Assembly: GCA_910585455.1 (NCBI GenBank)
Contig: CAJUEL010000068.1
Location: forward strand, 1 to 18,559
Origin: an uncultured Eisenbergiella sp.
GTDB lineage: Bacteria > Bacillota > Clostridia > Lachnospirales > Lachnospiraceae
Direction: 5' to 3'
DNA: 18,559 nt
Part shown: one piece after another, positions 1 to 7,437 of the stretch
How the letters are laid out: the number at the start of each line of letters is the position of its first letter
How positions within the stretch are numbered: position 1 is the stretch's first letter
Made by a program: the position numbers and the translations under genes
Notes under the pieces: model-generated
What the model was told of the DNA's origin: nothing
The model's input: only the letters and a program-made list of their open reading frames with translations
The model's database searches: none

Positions 1-13
1 ACTTTTTTGTTTT

Positions 14-35
14 CAGGAAAGGGGTACGTTTCCTG
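14..35. other. Short hairpin downstream of the antiterminator gene
   Basis: Arms CAGGAAA and TTTCCTG give a 7-bp stem with an 8-nt loop, about 40 nt after the antiterminator stop codon. There is no U-tract directly after it on either strand. It could be part of the leader of the next gene to the left, but the window ends here and I cannot assign a role. Confidence 0.35.
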
Positions 36-75
36 TCACTACATATTATCTGTTTTTTTGTCTGAACAAATTGTT

Positions 76-897
76 TTACAGCGTGTATTTTAACTGTATC
101 GCCAGATATGCCACTTCCTCCTGTGCCATCCGGCAGTTACAGACCGCTTCTATATAGTCTTTCATTTTCACGGCAAGTTCATACTCCCGAACGCAGTGCC
201 TTTGGATAAAGGATAAAAAGGCGGTATCCTTTTCCACCCTGGACGGCGTTTCGCAAAGCAGTAGCCGGTTCAACAAAAATTTCAGGTTCGTCCGCAGGCG
301 GTCCGTCTCCAGAGAATCCTCCGCCAGCGAATACCGCTCGCTCACCATGCTGATCAGATGCCTGATCAGCTCCGACCTCATCTGGATATCCCCGAATTTC
401 AGCCCATATTCCGCATTGACCAGATGAAATGCGATGGATGACGCCTCATCCTGCGGCAGGCGCACCCCCATCCTTTTCTCAATCAGCTCCAGCGCATACC
501 TTCCCACGTCATACTCTTCCGGATAAAAACGCCTGATCTCATTATACAGCGCATTCGCAAAATGCATGCCGTCAAGAAACCTTGTTATGGCAAAATGAAT
601 ATGATCCGTCAACGTCAGATACACGCTCTGATTCAGCTGCTGTGTGAGCACGGTTTTGGCATAGCTGATGATCTCGTCGGATACCTGCACATAGATGAGC
701 GGCATATTCGCAATCAGTTCCTCAAACTGCTCCATCATCGGACTTTCCAGCCTGAAAATCTTCTCCACTGCGGTCTCATCCAGCTCCTGTCCGGATCTTT
801 TTTGATAGCCGATTCCTTTTCCCATCGCCACGATTTCTTTGCCCCGCTCATCCAGGGCGGAAATGACGTTATTGTTGATAATTTTCTGAATCTTCAT
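76..897 (-). CDS. licT: BglG/LicT-family PRD transcriptional antiterminator
   Basis: This is an RNA-binding antiterminator that would bind a RAT hairpin in nascent mRNA and prevent an overlapping terminator from forming; the family controls beta-glucoside and related PTS genes. Residues 1-55 are a clear CAT RNA-binding domain (KIINNNVISALDERGKE, then MGKGIGYQKRSG). PRD1 covers about 65-170 and keeps the two expected histidines, H99 in LTDHIHFAI and H158 in AFHLVNAE. PRD2 covers about 175-273, but the positions matching LicT H207 and H269 appear to be N204 (TNLKFLLNR) and Q268 (YLAIQLK). The length of 273 aa is normal. A matching RAT/terminator leader lies directly upstream, so the gene is probably autoregulated. 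The ribosome site is AGGTGG about 8 nt before the ATG. The PTS target is probably left of the window. The family is certain; the sugar is not known. Confidence 0.95.
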   Translation of the reverse strand: MKIQKIINNNVISALDERGKEIVAMGKGIGYQKRSGQELDETAVEKIFRLESPMMEQFEELIANMPLIYVQVSDEIISYAKTVLTQQLNQSVYLTLTDHIHFAITRFLDGMHFANALYNEIRRFYPEEYDVGRYALELIEKRMGVRLPQDEASSIAFHLVNAEYGLKFGDIQMRSELIRHLISMVSERYSLAEDSLETDRLRTNLKFLLNRLLLCETPSRVEKDTAFLSFIQRHCVREYELAVKMKDYIEAVCNCRMAQEEVAYLAIQLKYTL

Positions 898-960
898 ACC
901 CGACCCACCTCAAAACCGCCGTCACCTTTCCCTGACAGCACACTGCCTGAAATCCGAAAC

Positions 961-1030
961 AAAAAAACCAAATCTTATAAATCAATTCCGGGCCATTATC
1001 CCGGCAATTCATTTATAAAATCTGGTTTTG
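961..1030 (-). terminator. Leader terminator controlled by the antiterminator
   Basis: Read on the minus strand, the arm beginning AAACCAGATTTTATAAAT pairs with ATTTATAAGATTTGGTTT, and an inner CCGGG/CCCGG stem closes a short loop. The stem is about 28 bp with few mismatches and is followed by a run of seven T. Its 5' arm begins inside the RAT element (shared AAACC), so the two structures exclude each other, as in bgl and lic leaders. It lies about 65 nt before the antiterminator start codon. Confidence 0.9.
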
Positions 1031-1051
1031 CCTGCCTGACAGTAACAATCC
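1024..1051 (-). promoter_or_regulatory. RAT (ribonucleic antiterminator) element
   Basis: On the minus strand the element reads GGATTGTTACTG, then TCAGG, then CAGGCAAAACC. The two flanks match the classical RAT of the bgl and lic systems as I remember them. The apical segment is 5 nt instead of the usual 6. Its 3' end overlaps the first arm of the terminator at 961-1030. It is the expected binding site of the CAT domain of the adjacent antiterminator. Confidence 0.92.
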
Positions 1052-1087
1052 AAATGTTATAATGCCGATCCTTTATAAACTATCCAC

Positions 1088-1116
1088 AGTTTACCAAATC
1101 CTGGCACATCTGTCAA
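1088..1116 (-). promoter_or_regulatory. Sigma-70 type promoter of the antiterminator gene
   Basis: On the minus strand a perfect TTGACA (1111-1116) is followed after 17 bp by TAAACT (1088-1093). Transcription would start near 1080. The RAT would then begin about 30 nt into the transcript and the leader would be about 180 nt long. Confidence 0.7.
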
Positions 1117-1184
1117 GCACTTCCTATAATTTCTGCACCAAATATTTTTTCGTCCCTCCGCCATTTTCACAAAATAGCACAAAT

Positions 1185-1215
1185 ACCGGCATTTTGCGCC
1201 ACGCAAAACGCCGGT
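1185..1215 (-). terminator. Second hairpin after pepF, possible terminator
   Basis: ACCGGC plus TTTTGCG pair with CGCAAAA plus GCCGGT around a 3-nt loop, with one A/C mismatch: 13 pairs. On the minus strand it is followed by an imperfect T-rich stretch (ATTTGTGCTATTTTG). The basal arms are identical to those of the hairpin at 1230-1261, so the two form a tandem pair. Confidence 0.5.
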
Positions 1216-1229
1216 AAACCTTACAAACA

Positions 1230-1261
1230 ACCGGCAGTCCGGCAAAAGCCGGACCGCCGGT
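1230..1261 (-). terminator. Probable terminator of pepF
   Basis: The hairpin has arms ACCGGC-A-GTCCGGC and GCCGGAC-C-GCCGGT, 13 pairs with one mismatch and a 4-nt loop. It begins 6 nt after the pepF stop codon. The following sequence on the minus strand (TGTTTGTAAGG) is only moderately T-rich, so termination may depend on this hairpin together with the next one. Confidence 0.7.
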
Positions 1262-1267
1262 CTTTCC

Positions 1268-3070
1268 TTATTCCATCAGGGCTTCCATTTCATCCAGCAG
1301 GGAATCAAACAGCGCCAGCGCCTTGTGGATGGGCTGCGCCGTGCGCATATCCACGCCCGCACCCTTCAACAGGGAAATCGGATCCCTGGAACAGCCGCCG
1401 GACAAAAATTCCAGATAGTCCTTCACCGCAGGCTCCCCTTCCTCCAGAATGCGCTCCGACAACGCCATCGCCGCGGAAAATCCGGTCGCGTACTGGAACA
1501 CATAGAAATTGTAGTAAAAATGGGGAATCCTCGCCCACTCCACATCAATTTCTTCGTCGATCACCATGTCCTCTCCGTAATAGAACGCGTTTAAGTCATG
1601 GTACATCCGGTTTAGGCGCTCCGCGGTCAGGCTCTCGCCTCTCTCGCTCGCCTCATTGATGAGCATTTCAAATTCCGCGAACATGGTCTGCCGGTACAGT
1701 GTCGTCCGGAACTGTTCCATGAAATAATTGATCAGATAGGCGCGGGTGCGCTTATCCGTCGTTTTCTTCAAAAGATGCTGCATCAGCAGCGATTCATTGC
1801 AGGTGGACGCCACCTCCGCCACAAAGATCACATAGTTTCTGTCCACCGGCGCCTGATTGTTGTTGGACAGCCAGGAATGCATCGCGTGTCCCATCTCATG
1901 GGCGAGGGTGAATTCGGAATCCAGCGTATCCGCGTAATTTAACAGCACATACGGATGAACGAGCTGTCCCGCGGAATAAGCGCCGCTGCGTTTTCCCTTA
2001 TTTTCATATACATCGATCCAGCGGTTTTCAAAGCCTTCCTTAAGCACCTTCGTATATTCGCTGCCCAGCACCGCCGTCGCTTCCAATACAGCCTGCTTCG
2101 CCTCTTCAAAGGGAACCCTGACATCCGCATCGGCGACCAGCGGGGTGTACAGATCATACATATGCAGCTCGTCCACACCCAGCAGCTTTTTGCGCAGCCG
2201 CATGTAACGATGGAGCACGCCGATGTCCTCATGCACCGCCTGAATCAGGTTCTTATATACGGAAACCGGGACGTTCGTCCGGTCCAGAGAGGCATCCATC
2301 GTATTCGGATATTTGCGCGCCCTCGCAAAAAATTTCAGCTGGTTGACCTGTCCGTTTAACAGGGAAGCGGAGGTGTTAATGACCTTCTGATATGTGTGAT
2401 AAAGCGATTCAAAGGCCGCCTTTCTCACATTCCTGTCCGCGCTTTCCATCAGCGGAATGAAGCTGCCGTGGGTCACCTCCACCTCCTCGCCCTTCTCATT
2501 TTTGATGGAAGGGAAGGTCAGGTCCGCGTTATTTAGCATGCCGTATACGGAATCCGGCGTCCGCGCCATTTCTCCTACATCCGCCAGAAGCTTCTCCAGC
2601 TCCGGGGATAACACGTGCTCCCTGCTTCTGCGCATGTCCGCAATGCTTCTTCTGTACGCGCCAAGCTCCTTTTCCTCCTGATAAAAGGCTTCCAGCTTTT
2701 CGTCGGAAATCGAAAGGATTTCCGGTCTGGCAAAGGCGGTCAGGGCGCTGCATTCCACATACTGGCTCATCGCCTTCGCTTCCATTTCCTGTCCCTGCGC
2801 GTCCGCCGTATCCTGGTCGTTGATCCGGGACGTGTAGCCATAGGCGTTGTCCAGGATGCAGTCCAGCTTTTCATCCAGCCTGCAAAACTCCAAAAGCGCC
2901 TGCGCGCTCCCGGCAAGCTTTCCGCAAAGCCCTGCCTCCTGTCTCGCAAGCTCCCCCGCCTTTACAAGGTCCGCTTCCCAGTCCTGCCGCGTCGCATACA
3001 TGTCCTCCACCGCCCAGGTGTCCTTTTTTGCCACCTCGCTGCGCATCGGCGCCTTCTTACTCTCACTCAT
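1268..3070 (-). CDS. pepF: Oligoendopeptidase F (M3 family zinc metallopeptidase)
   Basis: This is a cytoplasmic zinc peptidase that cleaves medium-length peptides. The zinc motif HEMGH is at 391-395 (context TLAHEMGHAMHSW) and the third metal ligand is probably E419 in FVAEVAST. The C-terminal IPHFYYNFYVFQYATG stretch, about 515-530, is the substrate-binding segment typical of PepF. The N-terminal part (about 1-200) is the helical PepF N domain. The length of 600 aa is normal for the family and there is no signal peptide. AGGAGG lies 9 nt before the ATG. The gene stands alone, with its own promoter upstream and a two-hairpin terminator region downstream, and shows no link to the sugar operons. 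Confidence 0.97.
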   Translation of the reverse strand: MSESKKAPMRSEVAKKDTWAVEDMYATRQDWEADLVKAGELARQEAGLCGKLAGSAQALLEFCRLDEKLDCILDNAYGYTSRINDQDTADAQGQEMEAKAMSQYVECSALTAFARPEILSISDEKLEAFYQEEKELGAYRRSIADMRRSREHVLSPELEKLLADVGEMARTPDSVYGMLNNADLTFPSIKNEKGEEVEVTHGSFIPLMESADRNVRKAAFESLYHTYQKVINTSASLLNGQVNQLKFFARARKYPNTMDASLDRTNVPVSVYKNLIQAVHEDIGVLHRYMRLRKKLLGVDELHMYDLYTPLVADADVRVPFEEAKQAVLEATAVLGSEYTKVLKEGFENRWIDVYENKGKRSGAYSAGQLVHPYVLLNYADTLDSEFTLAHEMGHAMHSWLSNNNQAPVDRNYVIFVAEVASTCNESLLMQHLLKKTTDKRTRAYLINYFMEQFRTTLYRQTMFAEFEMLINEASERGESLTAERLNRMYHDLNAFYYGEDMVIDEEIDVEWARIPHFYYNFYVFQYATGFSAAMALSERILEEGEPAVKDYLEFLSGGCSRDPISLLKGAGVDMRTAQPIHKALALFDSLLDEMEALME

Positions 3071-3125
3071 GTTGCCTGTTCCTCCTTTTGCTCAATCAAT
3101 TTTATATTATCCGGACAAATCCGTA

Positions 3126-3150
3126 ACAGAGCCATTTCATTTCGCTCTGT
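3126..3150. promoter_or_regulatory. Inverted repeat in the pepF leader
   Basis: The perfect 7-bp arms ACAGAGC and GCTCTGT are separated by 11 nt, just downstream of the predicted pepF -10 box. It could be an operator or a leader hairpin. I know no matching regulator. Confidence 0.4.
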
Positions 3151-3152
3151 CC

Positions 3153-3181
3153 ATTCTAACACAAAAAAGGCTGTTCCGCAA
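3153..3181 (-). promoter_or_regulatory. Predicted pepF promoter
   Basis: On the minus strand TTGCGG (3176-3181) is followed after 17 bp by TAGAAT (3153-3158), preceded by TGT, which makes an extended -10. Transcription would start near 3146, giving a leader of about 75 nt. The rest of the 307-bp gap to the alpha-galactosidase gene holds the hairpin at 3210-3243 and an AT-rich stretch (3244-3376) in which I see no convincing gene. Confidence 0.5.
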
Positions 3182-3209
3182 CGTTGTGCTGTCAGGAATC
3201 AGGGAAATC

Positions 3210-3243
3210 AAGAACGGGCTCCCGCTTCCGGAAGCCCGTTCTT
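3210..3243. terminator. Hairpin terminator between the alpha-galactosidase operon and pepF
   Basis: AAGAACGGGCT pairs perfectly with AGCCCGTTCTT (11 bp, 12-nt loop). On the plus strand it is followed by TTTATAATATTT directly after the stem; on the minus strand by GATTTCCC. It probably ends the minus-strand sugar operon 134 nt after the last stop codon and may also stop antisense transcription. The U-tract is better on the plus strand. Confidence 0.7.
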
Positions 3244-3376
3244 TTTATAATATTTAGAAAGGAAGAAAAATGAAAAAGTTTTTTGGCACTTGCTTTTTAC
3301 ATTTTCTATCTTACACAGGGAATATGAGGAAATCATGATGAAAATGTGTACTTTCTGTTAATAAAGTATAGACTTT

Positions 3377-5563
3377 CTATTCCACCGCTTCCCATGTGAT
3401 GAGCAGGCTTTCATACTCCTTAAGCGCCTTCCCAAGCGTCAGCCCGCCGTTCATCCAGCTTTTCCCGCTCTTTATGCTGTTGTCATAGCTGCACCGGTAC
3501 TGCCGGTTTGCATCCAGCCCCTTCACTGTCGTGTGCACGGGAACCGGATTGCCCTCCGCCGAGGTCATCACCAATGTCAGCAGAGCGTGCGCCCTTTGCC
3601 TGTCCACGAATTCCCAGGCGCAGAACCGGCCTCCCGGCGGGCTGATCCGGTAATAATCGCCCTCGTGGATGAGGTCATAATATTGATGGAACTGCCCGAT
3701 CTGCTCCTTTACCAGCGCCTGCTCCTCCTCCGAAACTTTGTTCAAATCCAGCTCATAGCCAAAGCTTCCGGACAATGCCACATGCCCCCGCGTCATAAAA
3801 GAGGTCACCCGTCCGGTCTGATGATTGGGCGCCGCGGACACATGGGAGCCGACCATGCTGACCGGATAAAAGAAAGAGGTGCCATACTGAATGCTCAGCC
3901 GGTTAATGGCATCGGTATTATCGCTGCACCAGATCTGCGGCGAATAATAGAGCATCGCCGCGTCGAAGCGGCCGCCTCCCCCGCTGCAGCCCTCCAGCAA
4001 AATATCGGGGAAACGGGCACAAAACCGCTCCAGCAGATCGTACACGCCAAGCATATGACGGTGATACACCTCTCCGCTGCGCCCGTGCACATGGCTGTAA
4101 ATATCGCACAGGTTCCGGTTCACATCCCACTTCACATAGTCGATGGGCGCATCCGATAAAATATCGGTCAGGCGCTTTAGCAGATAGTCCCGCACGTCCT
4201 GCCTGCTCATGTCCAGCACCAGCTGGTTTCTGCTCCGGTTCGGCTCTCTGCCAGGAATGCGCAGCGCCCAGTCGGGATGTGCCCGGTATAAGTCGCTGTC
4301 CTCGGAAATCATTTCCGGCTCAAACCAAAGCCCGAACTTCATGCCCATGGCATGGATTTTTTCACCCAGCTCCTTTAAGCTGCTGCCCAGCTTCTTTTCA
4401 TTGACGAACCAGTCGCCCAGACCGCTGTTATCATCCTCCCGTTTTCCAAACCAGCCATCGTCCAGCACAAGCATTTCGATGCCCAGCTTCGCCGCCTTTT
4501 CTGCGATTTTTGCAAGCTTGTCCCCGTCAAAATTGAAATAGGTCGCCTCCCAGTTGTTGATCAGCACGGGACGCTTTTCCTTCCGGTATTTGCCCCTGCA
4601 CATATGCTCCTGCAAAATCCGGTGATACTGCCGGGACAGCTTCGTCAGCCCGCTGTCGGAATAGCTTAAAATAACCTGCGGCGCGTCAAAGGCCTCTCCC
4701 TCCTCTAAGCGGAAGGAAAACTGAAACGGGTTGATGCCCATCACCACCCGGGTCTGCTCCCGCTGATCCTTCTGGGCGGAGGCTACGAAATTTCCACTGT
4801 ATACCAGACACAGCCCGTAGCAGTCCCCGAAGTCCTCCGTCGCCTCCGGCGCGCACAAAATCACCGCCGGATTGCACTGATGACTGGAAGCCCCGCGTAT
4901 GCTGGACGCCTCCAGCCTCGCATGCCCCACCCGTGCTCTTTCCACATTCCGCTCCATGGCATGCCTGCCCGGAAAGGTGATCAGGTCATAGTCCCCGAAC
5001 TGGAAATCCAGACAGCAGGAAAGACATTCCTCCAAAAGCACCTCGCTTTTTCCATGATTTTCCACCCGGACCGTGCGGGTGATCACATTCTCCTTTTCAA
5101 ATACGCCGTAAAAGAGGCGCACGGTCACGGCGGAGGCTGTCTCCCGCATGGAAATCACCAGCGTTTCTCCCTGCTCCTCTTCCCCGTCATAGAGGGCGGG
5201 CATTCCGGGCACCCGGTAGGAGCCCGGCAGAATTTCATAGCCCTCATACCGAAAATCCGCCGCCGCAGAGCCGTCCTGGTGGCGCAGGCGGATGCAGTCG
5301 CTCCTGAAATCCCCCACGCCGCTGGAGGGAAGCTCCTGAGGCAGGCAGTCCAGAGAATAACGCCTGTCTCCCCCCGCCTCCGGCGGATTGCCGGAAAAGC
5401 CCACATCCGCCCGGTAAATCAGATCAGAAAGGTTTTCTTCCTCAATCCGCTTTCCGTAATACGTGTGCAAAAGCACATCCTTTTCGTCCGCGTACATCTG
5501 ATACGTGCTGTCTGCAGTATGCAAATGAAACAGCCGCCCGTTTTGTGTTACATGAATCGCCAT
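3377..5563 (-). CDS. agaA: GH36 alpha-galactosidase
   Basis: This enzyme hydrolyses terminal alpha-galactosyl residues, as in melibiose and the raffinose series, and is probably cytoplasmic since there is no signal peptide. The 728-aa length and architecture match the AgaA/MelA-type GH36 enzymes: an N-terminal beta-sandwich (1-330), a TIM barrel (about 330-640) and a C-terminal beta domain. The catalytic nucleophile is D480 in YVKWDVNR and the acid/base is D548 in WCSDNTDA. Further substrate-site motifs are LVLDDGWFGKR (366-375), LWFEPEMIS (412-420) and CSGGGGRFD (526-534). The gene begins 12 nt after the GH13 stop codon, with GGGAG as ribosome site, and is last in the operon. The class is certain; the natural substrate is inferred from the operon. 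Confidence 0.96.
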   Translation of the reverse strand: MAIHVTQNGRLFHLHTADSTYQMYADEKDVLLHTYYGKRIEEENLSDLIYRADVGFSGNPPEAGGDRRYSLDCLPQELPSSGVGDFRSDCIRLRHQDGSAAADFRYEGYEILPGSYRVPGMPALYDGEEEQGETLVISMRETASAVTVRLFYGVFEKENVITRTVRVENHGKSEVLLEECLSCCLDFQFGDYDLITFPGRHAMERNVERARVGHARLEASSIRGASSHQCNPAVILCAPEATEDFGDCYGLCLVYSGNFVASAQKDQREQTRVVMGINPFQFSFRLEEGEAFDAPQVILSYSDSGLTKLSRQYHRILQEHMCRGKYRKEKRPVLINNWEATYFNFDGDKLAKIAEKAAKLGIEMLVLDDGWFGKREDDNSGLGDWFVNEKKLGSSLKELGEKIHAMGMKFGLWFEPEMISEDSDLYRAHPDWALRIPGREPNRSRNQLVLDMSRQDVRDYLLKRLTDILSDAPIDYVKWDVNRNLCDIYSHVHGRSGEVYHRHMLGVYDLLERFCARFPDILLEGCSGGGGRFDAAMLYYSPQIWCSDNTDAINRLSIQYGTSFFYPVSMVGSHVSAAPNHQTGRVTSFMTRGHVALSGSFGYELDLNKVSEEEQALVKEQIGQFHQYYDLIHEGDYYRISPPGGRFCAWEFVDRQRAHALLTLVMTSAEGNPVPVHTTVKGLDANRQYRCSYDNSIKSGKSWMNGGLTLGKALKEYESLLITWEAVE

Positions 5564-5575
5564 AAAAATCTCCCA

Positions 5576-7255
5576 TCATTCCTGCTGCTCACCGGCCTTG
5601 ACCACCACAGCCTGCCACGCCTTCAGCGCAAGCCTGCCGTCTGCCTCTGCCAGCTCTCCATAATTGTCCAATAAAACTGTACCATGCACTTCGCTTTTGG
5701 TCAATGCCTCCCGGCCGGTCAGATTGACAAAAATCTGCAGCCGCTGCCCCGCAAGGCTGCGTTCAAAGCTCCAAAGCTGCGCCGAATCCTCCTCCAGCGC
5801 CGTAAAGCTGCCATAAATCCATGTTTCCTGATAGTCCGAATTCCGCCGCAGAGCGATCACCTTTTTGAAAAAACACAGAAGCGAATTTTCATCTGCCTGC
5901 TGCCGTTCCACATTGCAGGACGGATAGCCCGGATTGCAGGCAAACCAGGGCTCACTTTGGGAAAATCCCGCGTATTTTTCGCCACTCCACTGCATCGGCG
6001 TGCGGGAGTGCTCCCGGATGGAGGCGTTGATCTTATGAAGCGCAGCTTCCTCCGTCATGCCCTGCATCAGATAGTCCCGGTAGATGCCGAAGGTCGCCGG
6101 ATCCGCGTACTCCTCCATGCTGTTCCGGTCAAATCCGGTCATGCCGATCTCCTGTCCCTGATATACCATGGGAATGCCCGCCAGATAAAAATACAGCACC
6201 GGCAGCATGGACATGCTGTAGAAATTCTGATCTTCTTTTTTCAAAAAGCGGTCGGGAATACGGGTCATGTCATGATTTTCCTGATAATTACAGAAAAATC
6301 CTCTGCCGCACATCGCCTTCTGCCGCGCAAAAACCCGGTCGCGGATATCCAGAAGCATCTCTTCTCCTCTGCCTTCCCATTCTCCGTCCCGCAGGTTATG
6401 ATGGCAGTGACAGAAGTCAAATACCGTACAATAATATCCGTCCTCTCCGATATAGGCGTCCAAACGGGAATCGGGAATGTCGTCCACCTCCGCCAGCGTG
6501 AAGCAGTCGTACCTTTGGAAGGTATTTTCCTTAAGCTCCTGCAAATATGCCTCGATTCCTTCCATATTCCTGAAAAAGCGCATGCCGTTTCCCAGACCGT
6601 CCGGCCCGTCCGCCGGGACATTGCCGCCGGAAAGATCCTTTTTGATATGGGCGATGGCATCGATGCGGAAACCGCCGATCCCCATTTCCAGCCATCCGTT
6701 GATCATCTGATAAAGCTCCCTGCGCAGCGCTTCGTTATCCCAGTTTAAGTCCGGCTGCCCCTTCGTGAACAGGTGCAGATAAAAATATCCGCTCTCTCCG
6801 ATCGGCTCCCAGGCGCTGCCTCCAAACAGGGAGCGCCAGTTGTTGGGCGGCTGCCCTTCCTTCCCCTTGCGGATGATATAGTATTGGCCATACTTTCCCT
6901 CCGGATCCCTGCACGCCTCCAAAAACCAGGGATGCTCGCTGGAGGTATGATTGATGACCAGGTCCATGATCACGGTGATGCCCCGCTCCTTCGCCTTACG
7001 GATGAGCTCCTCCAGATCCCGGTTCGTGCCGAACATCGGGTCCACCTGCGTATAGTCGGAAATATCATACCCGTGATCCATCATCGGGGAACGGTACACC
7101 GGACAAACCCAGAGCATATTAATCCCCAGCTCCTGCAAATAGTCCAGCCGCCGGATGATGCCGGGGATGTCTCCGATCCCGTCTTCGTTGCTATCCTGAA
7201 AGCTCTTGGGATAAATCTGATAGCCTACCAGATCATGCCACCATTTTTTACGCAT
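5576..7255 (-). CDS. GH13 alpha-glucosidase (oligo-1,6-glucosidase type)
   Basis: This is a cytoplasmic glycoside hydrolase that releases glucose from alpha-glucosides. With the start chosen it has 559 aa. The family signs are the calcium loop DSNEDGIGD (21-29), region I DLVINHTS (98-105), QPDLNWDN (167-174), region II GFRIDA with nucleophile D199, general acid E256 in TLAEVDD, and D329 in ENHDMTR. QPDLNW points to the GH13_31 group. Position 200, next to the nucleophile, is Ala, where oligo-1,6-glucosidases usually have Val and many alpha-1,4 enzymes have Thr, so linkage preference is open. I chose the ATG at 7255 because homology begins there and GGGAGG precedes it by 11 nt. A start at 7438 would overlap the permease stop codon (TAATG) but would add 61 unrelated residues. 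Confidence 0.93.
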   Translation of the reverse strand: MRKKWWHDLVGYQIYPKSFQDSNEDGIGDIPGIIRRLDYLQELGINMLWVCPVYRSPMMDHGYDISDYTQVDPMFGTNRDLEELIRKAKERGITVIMDLVINHTSSEHPWFLEACRDPEGKYGQYYIIRKGKEGQPPNNWRSLFGGSAWEPIGESGYFYLHLFTKGQPDLNWDNEALRRELYQMINGWLEMGIGGFRIDAIAHIKKDLSGGNVPADGPDGLGNGMRFFRNMEGIEAYLQELKENTFQRYDCFTLAEVDDIPDSRLDAYIGEDGYYCTVFDFCHCHHNLRDGEWEGRGEEMLLDIRDRVFARQKAMCGRGFFCNYQENHDMTRIPDRFLKKEDQNFYSMSMLPVLYFYLAGIPMVYQGQEIGMTGFDRNSMEEYADPATFGIYRDYLMQGMTEEAALHKINASIREHSRTPMQWSGEKYAGFSQSEPWFACNPGYPSCNVERQQADENSLLCFFKKVIALRRNSDYQETWIYGSFTALEEDSAQLWSFERSLAGQRLQIFVNLTGREALTKSEVHGTVLLDNYGELAEADGRLALKAWQAVVVKAGEQQE

Positions 7256-7306
7256 ATCGCAAATATCCTCCCTTTTCCAAAAACGTTCCTGCCGTGCTGT
7301 GTCGCA

Positions 7307-7375
7307 GCCTTTCTTTCTGCCCAAAAACACAAGCCTTTCTTTCTGCAAAAAAACGCAAACCTTTCTTTTCTTCTG
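7307..7375. repeat. Imperfect 26-bp tandem repeats before the GH13 gene
   Basis: Two adjacent 26-bp units (7307-7332 and 7333-7358) share GCCTTTCTTTCTGC followed by an A-rich half; a third, partial unit (ACCTTTCTTTTCTTCTG) follows. On the mRNA strand each unit carries a purine-rich AGAAAGAAAGG core that resembles a ribosome site. The array lies in the 182-bp gap between the permease and GH13 genes, about 50-120 nt before the GH13 start. Confidence 0.75.
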
Positions 7376-7379
7376 TCTA

Positions 7380-7413
7380 ATACAGGCTCCCACCATAAAG
7401 CGGAAGCCTGTAT
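7380..7413 (-). other. Intercistronic hairpin between permease and GH13 genes
   Basis: ATACAGGCT and AGCCTGTAT form a perfect 9-bp stem with a 16-nt loop, 24 nt after the permease stop codon. No T-run follows, so it is not a standard terminator. It may protect the 3' end of the transporter message or lower expression of the enzyme genes. Confidence 0.55.
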
Positions 7414-7437
7414 CACATGACTCTTCTTGATAAGCCA

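Noticed and set aside
562..1062. Plus-strand open frame of 166 codons across the antiterminator and its leader
   Set aside because: It runs antisense to a clear antiterminator gene and through its RAT/terminator leader, with no recognisable protein features.
1057..1245. Minus-strand open frame of 62 codons between pepF and the antiterminator
   Set aside because: It covers the predicted antiterminator promoter and the second hairpin after pepF; the composition looks random and no good ribosome site is seen.
3270..3338. Small plus-strand frame starting MKKFFGTC, about 22 codons, with a GGAAG upstream
   Set aside because: It lies in an AT-rich 3' spacer with no plus-strand promoter or neighbour; it ends soon and has no distinctive features. 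A small peptide cannot be excluded.
4880..5674. Plus-strand frame of 264 codons over the alpha-galactosidase gene
   Set aside because: It is the mirror frame of a well-supported GH36 gene, with no membrane, signal or domain signs.
5684..6748. Long plus-strand frame of 354 codons inside the GH13 gene
   Set aside because: It is antisense to a gene with all GH13 catalytic motifs; long antisense frames are expected from the codon bias here.
7307..7358. CRISPR-like array
   Set aside because: The two units are directly adjacent with no unique spacers, imperfect and only two to three in number; there are no cas genes.
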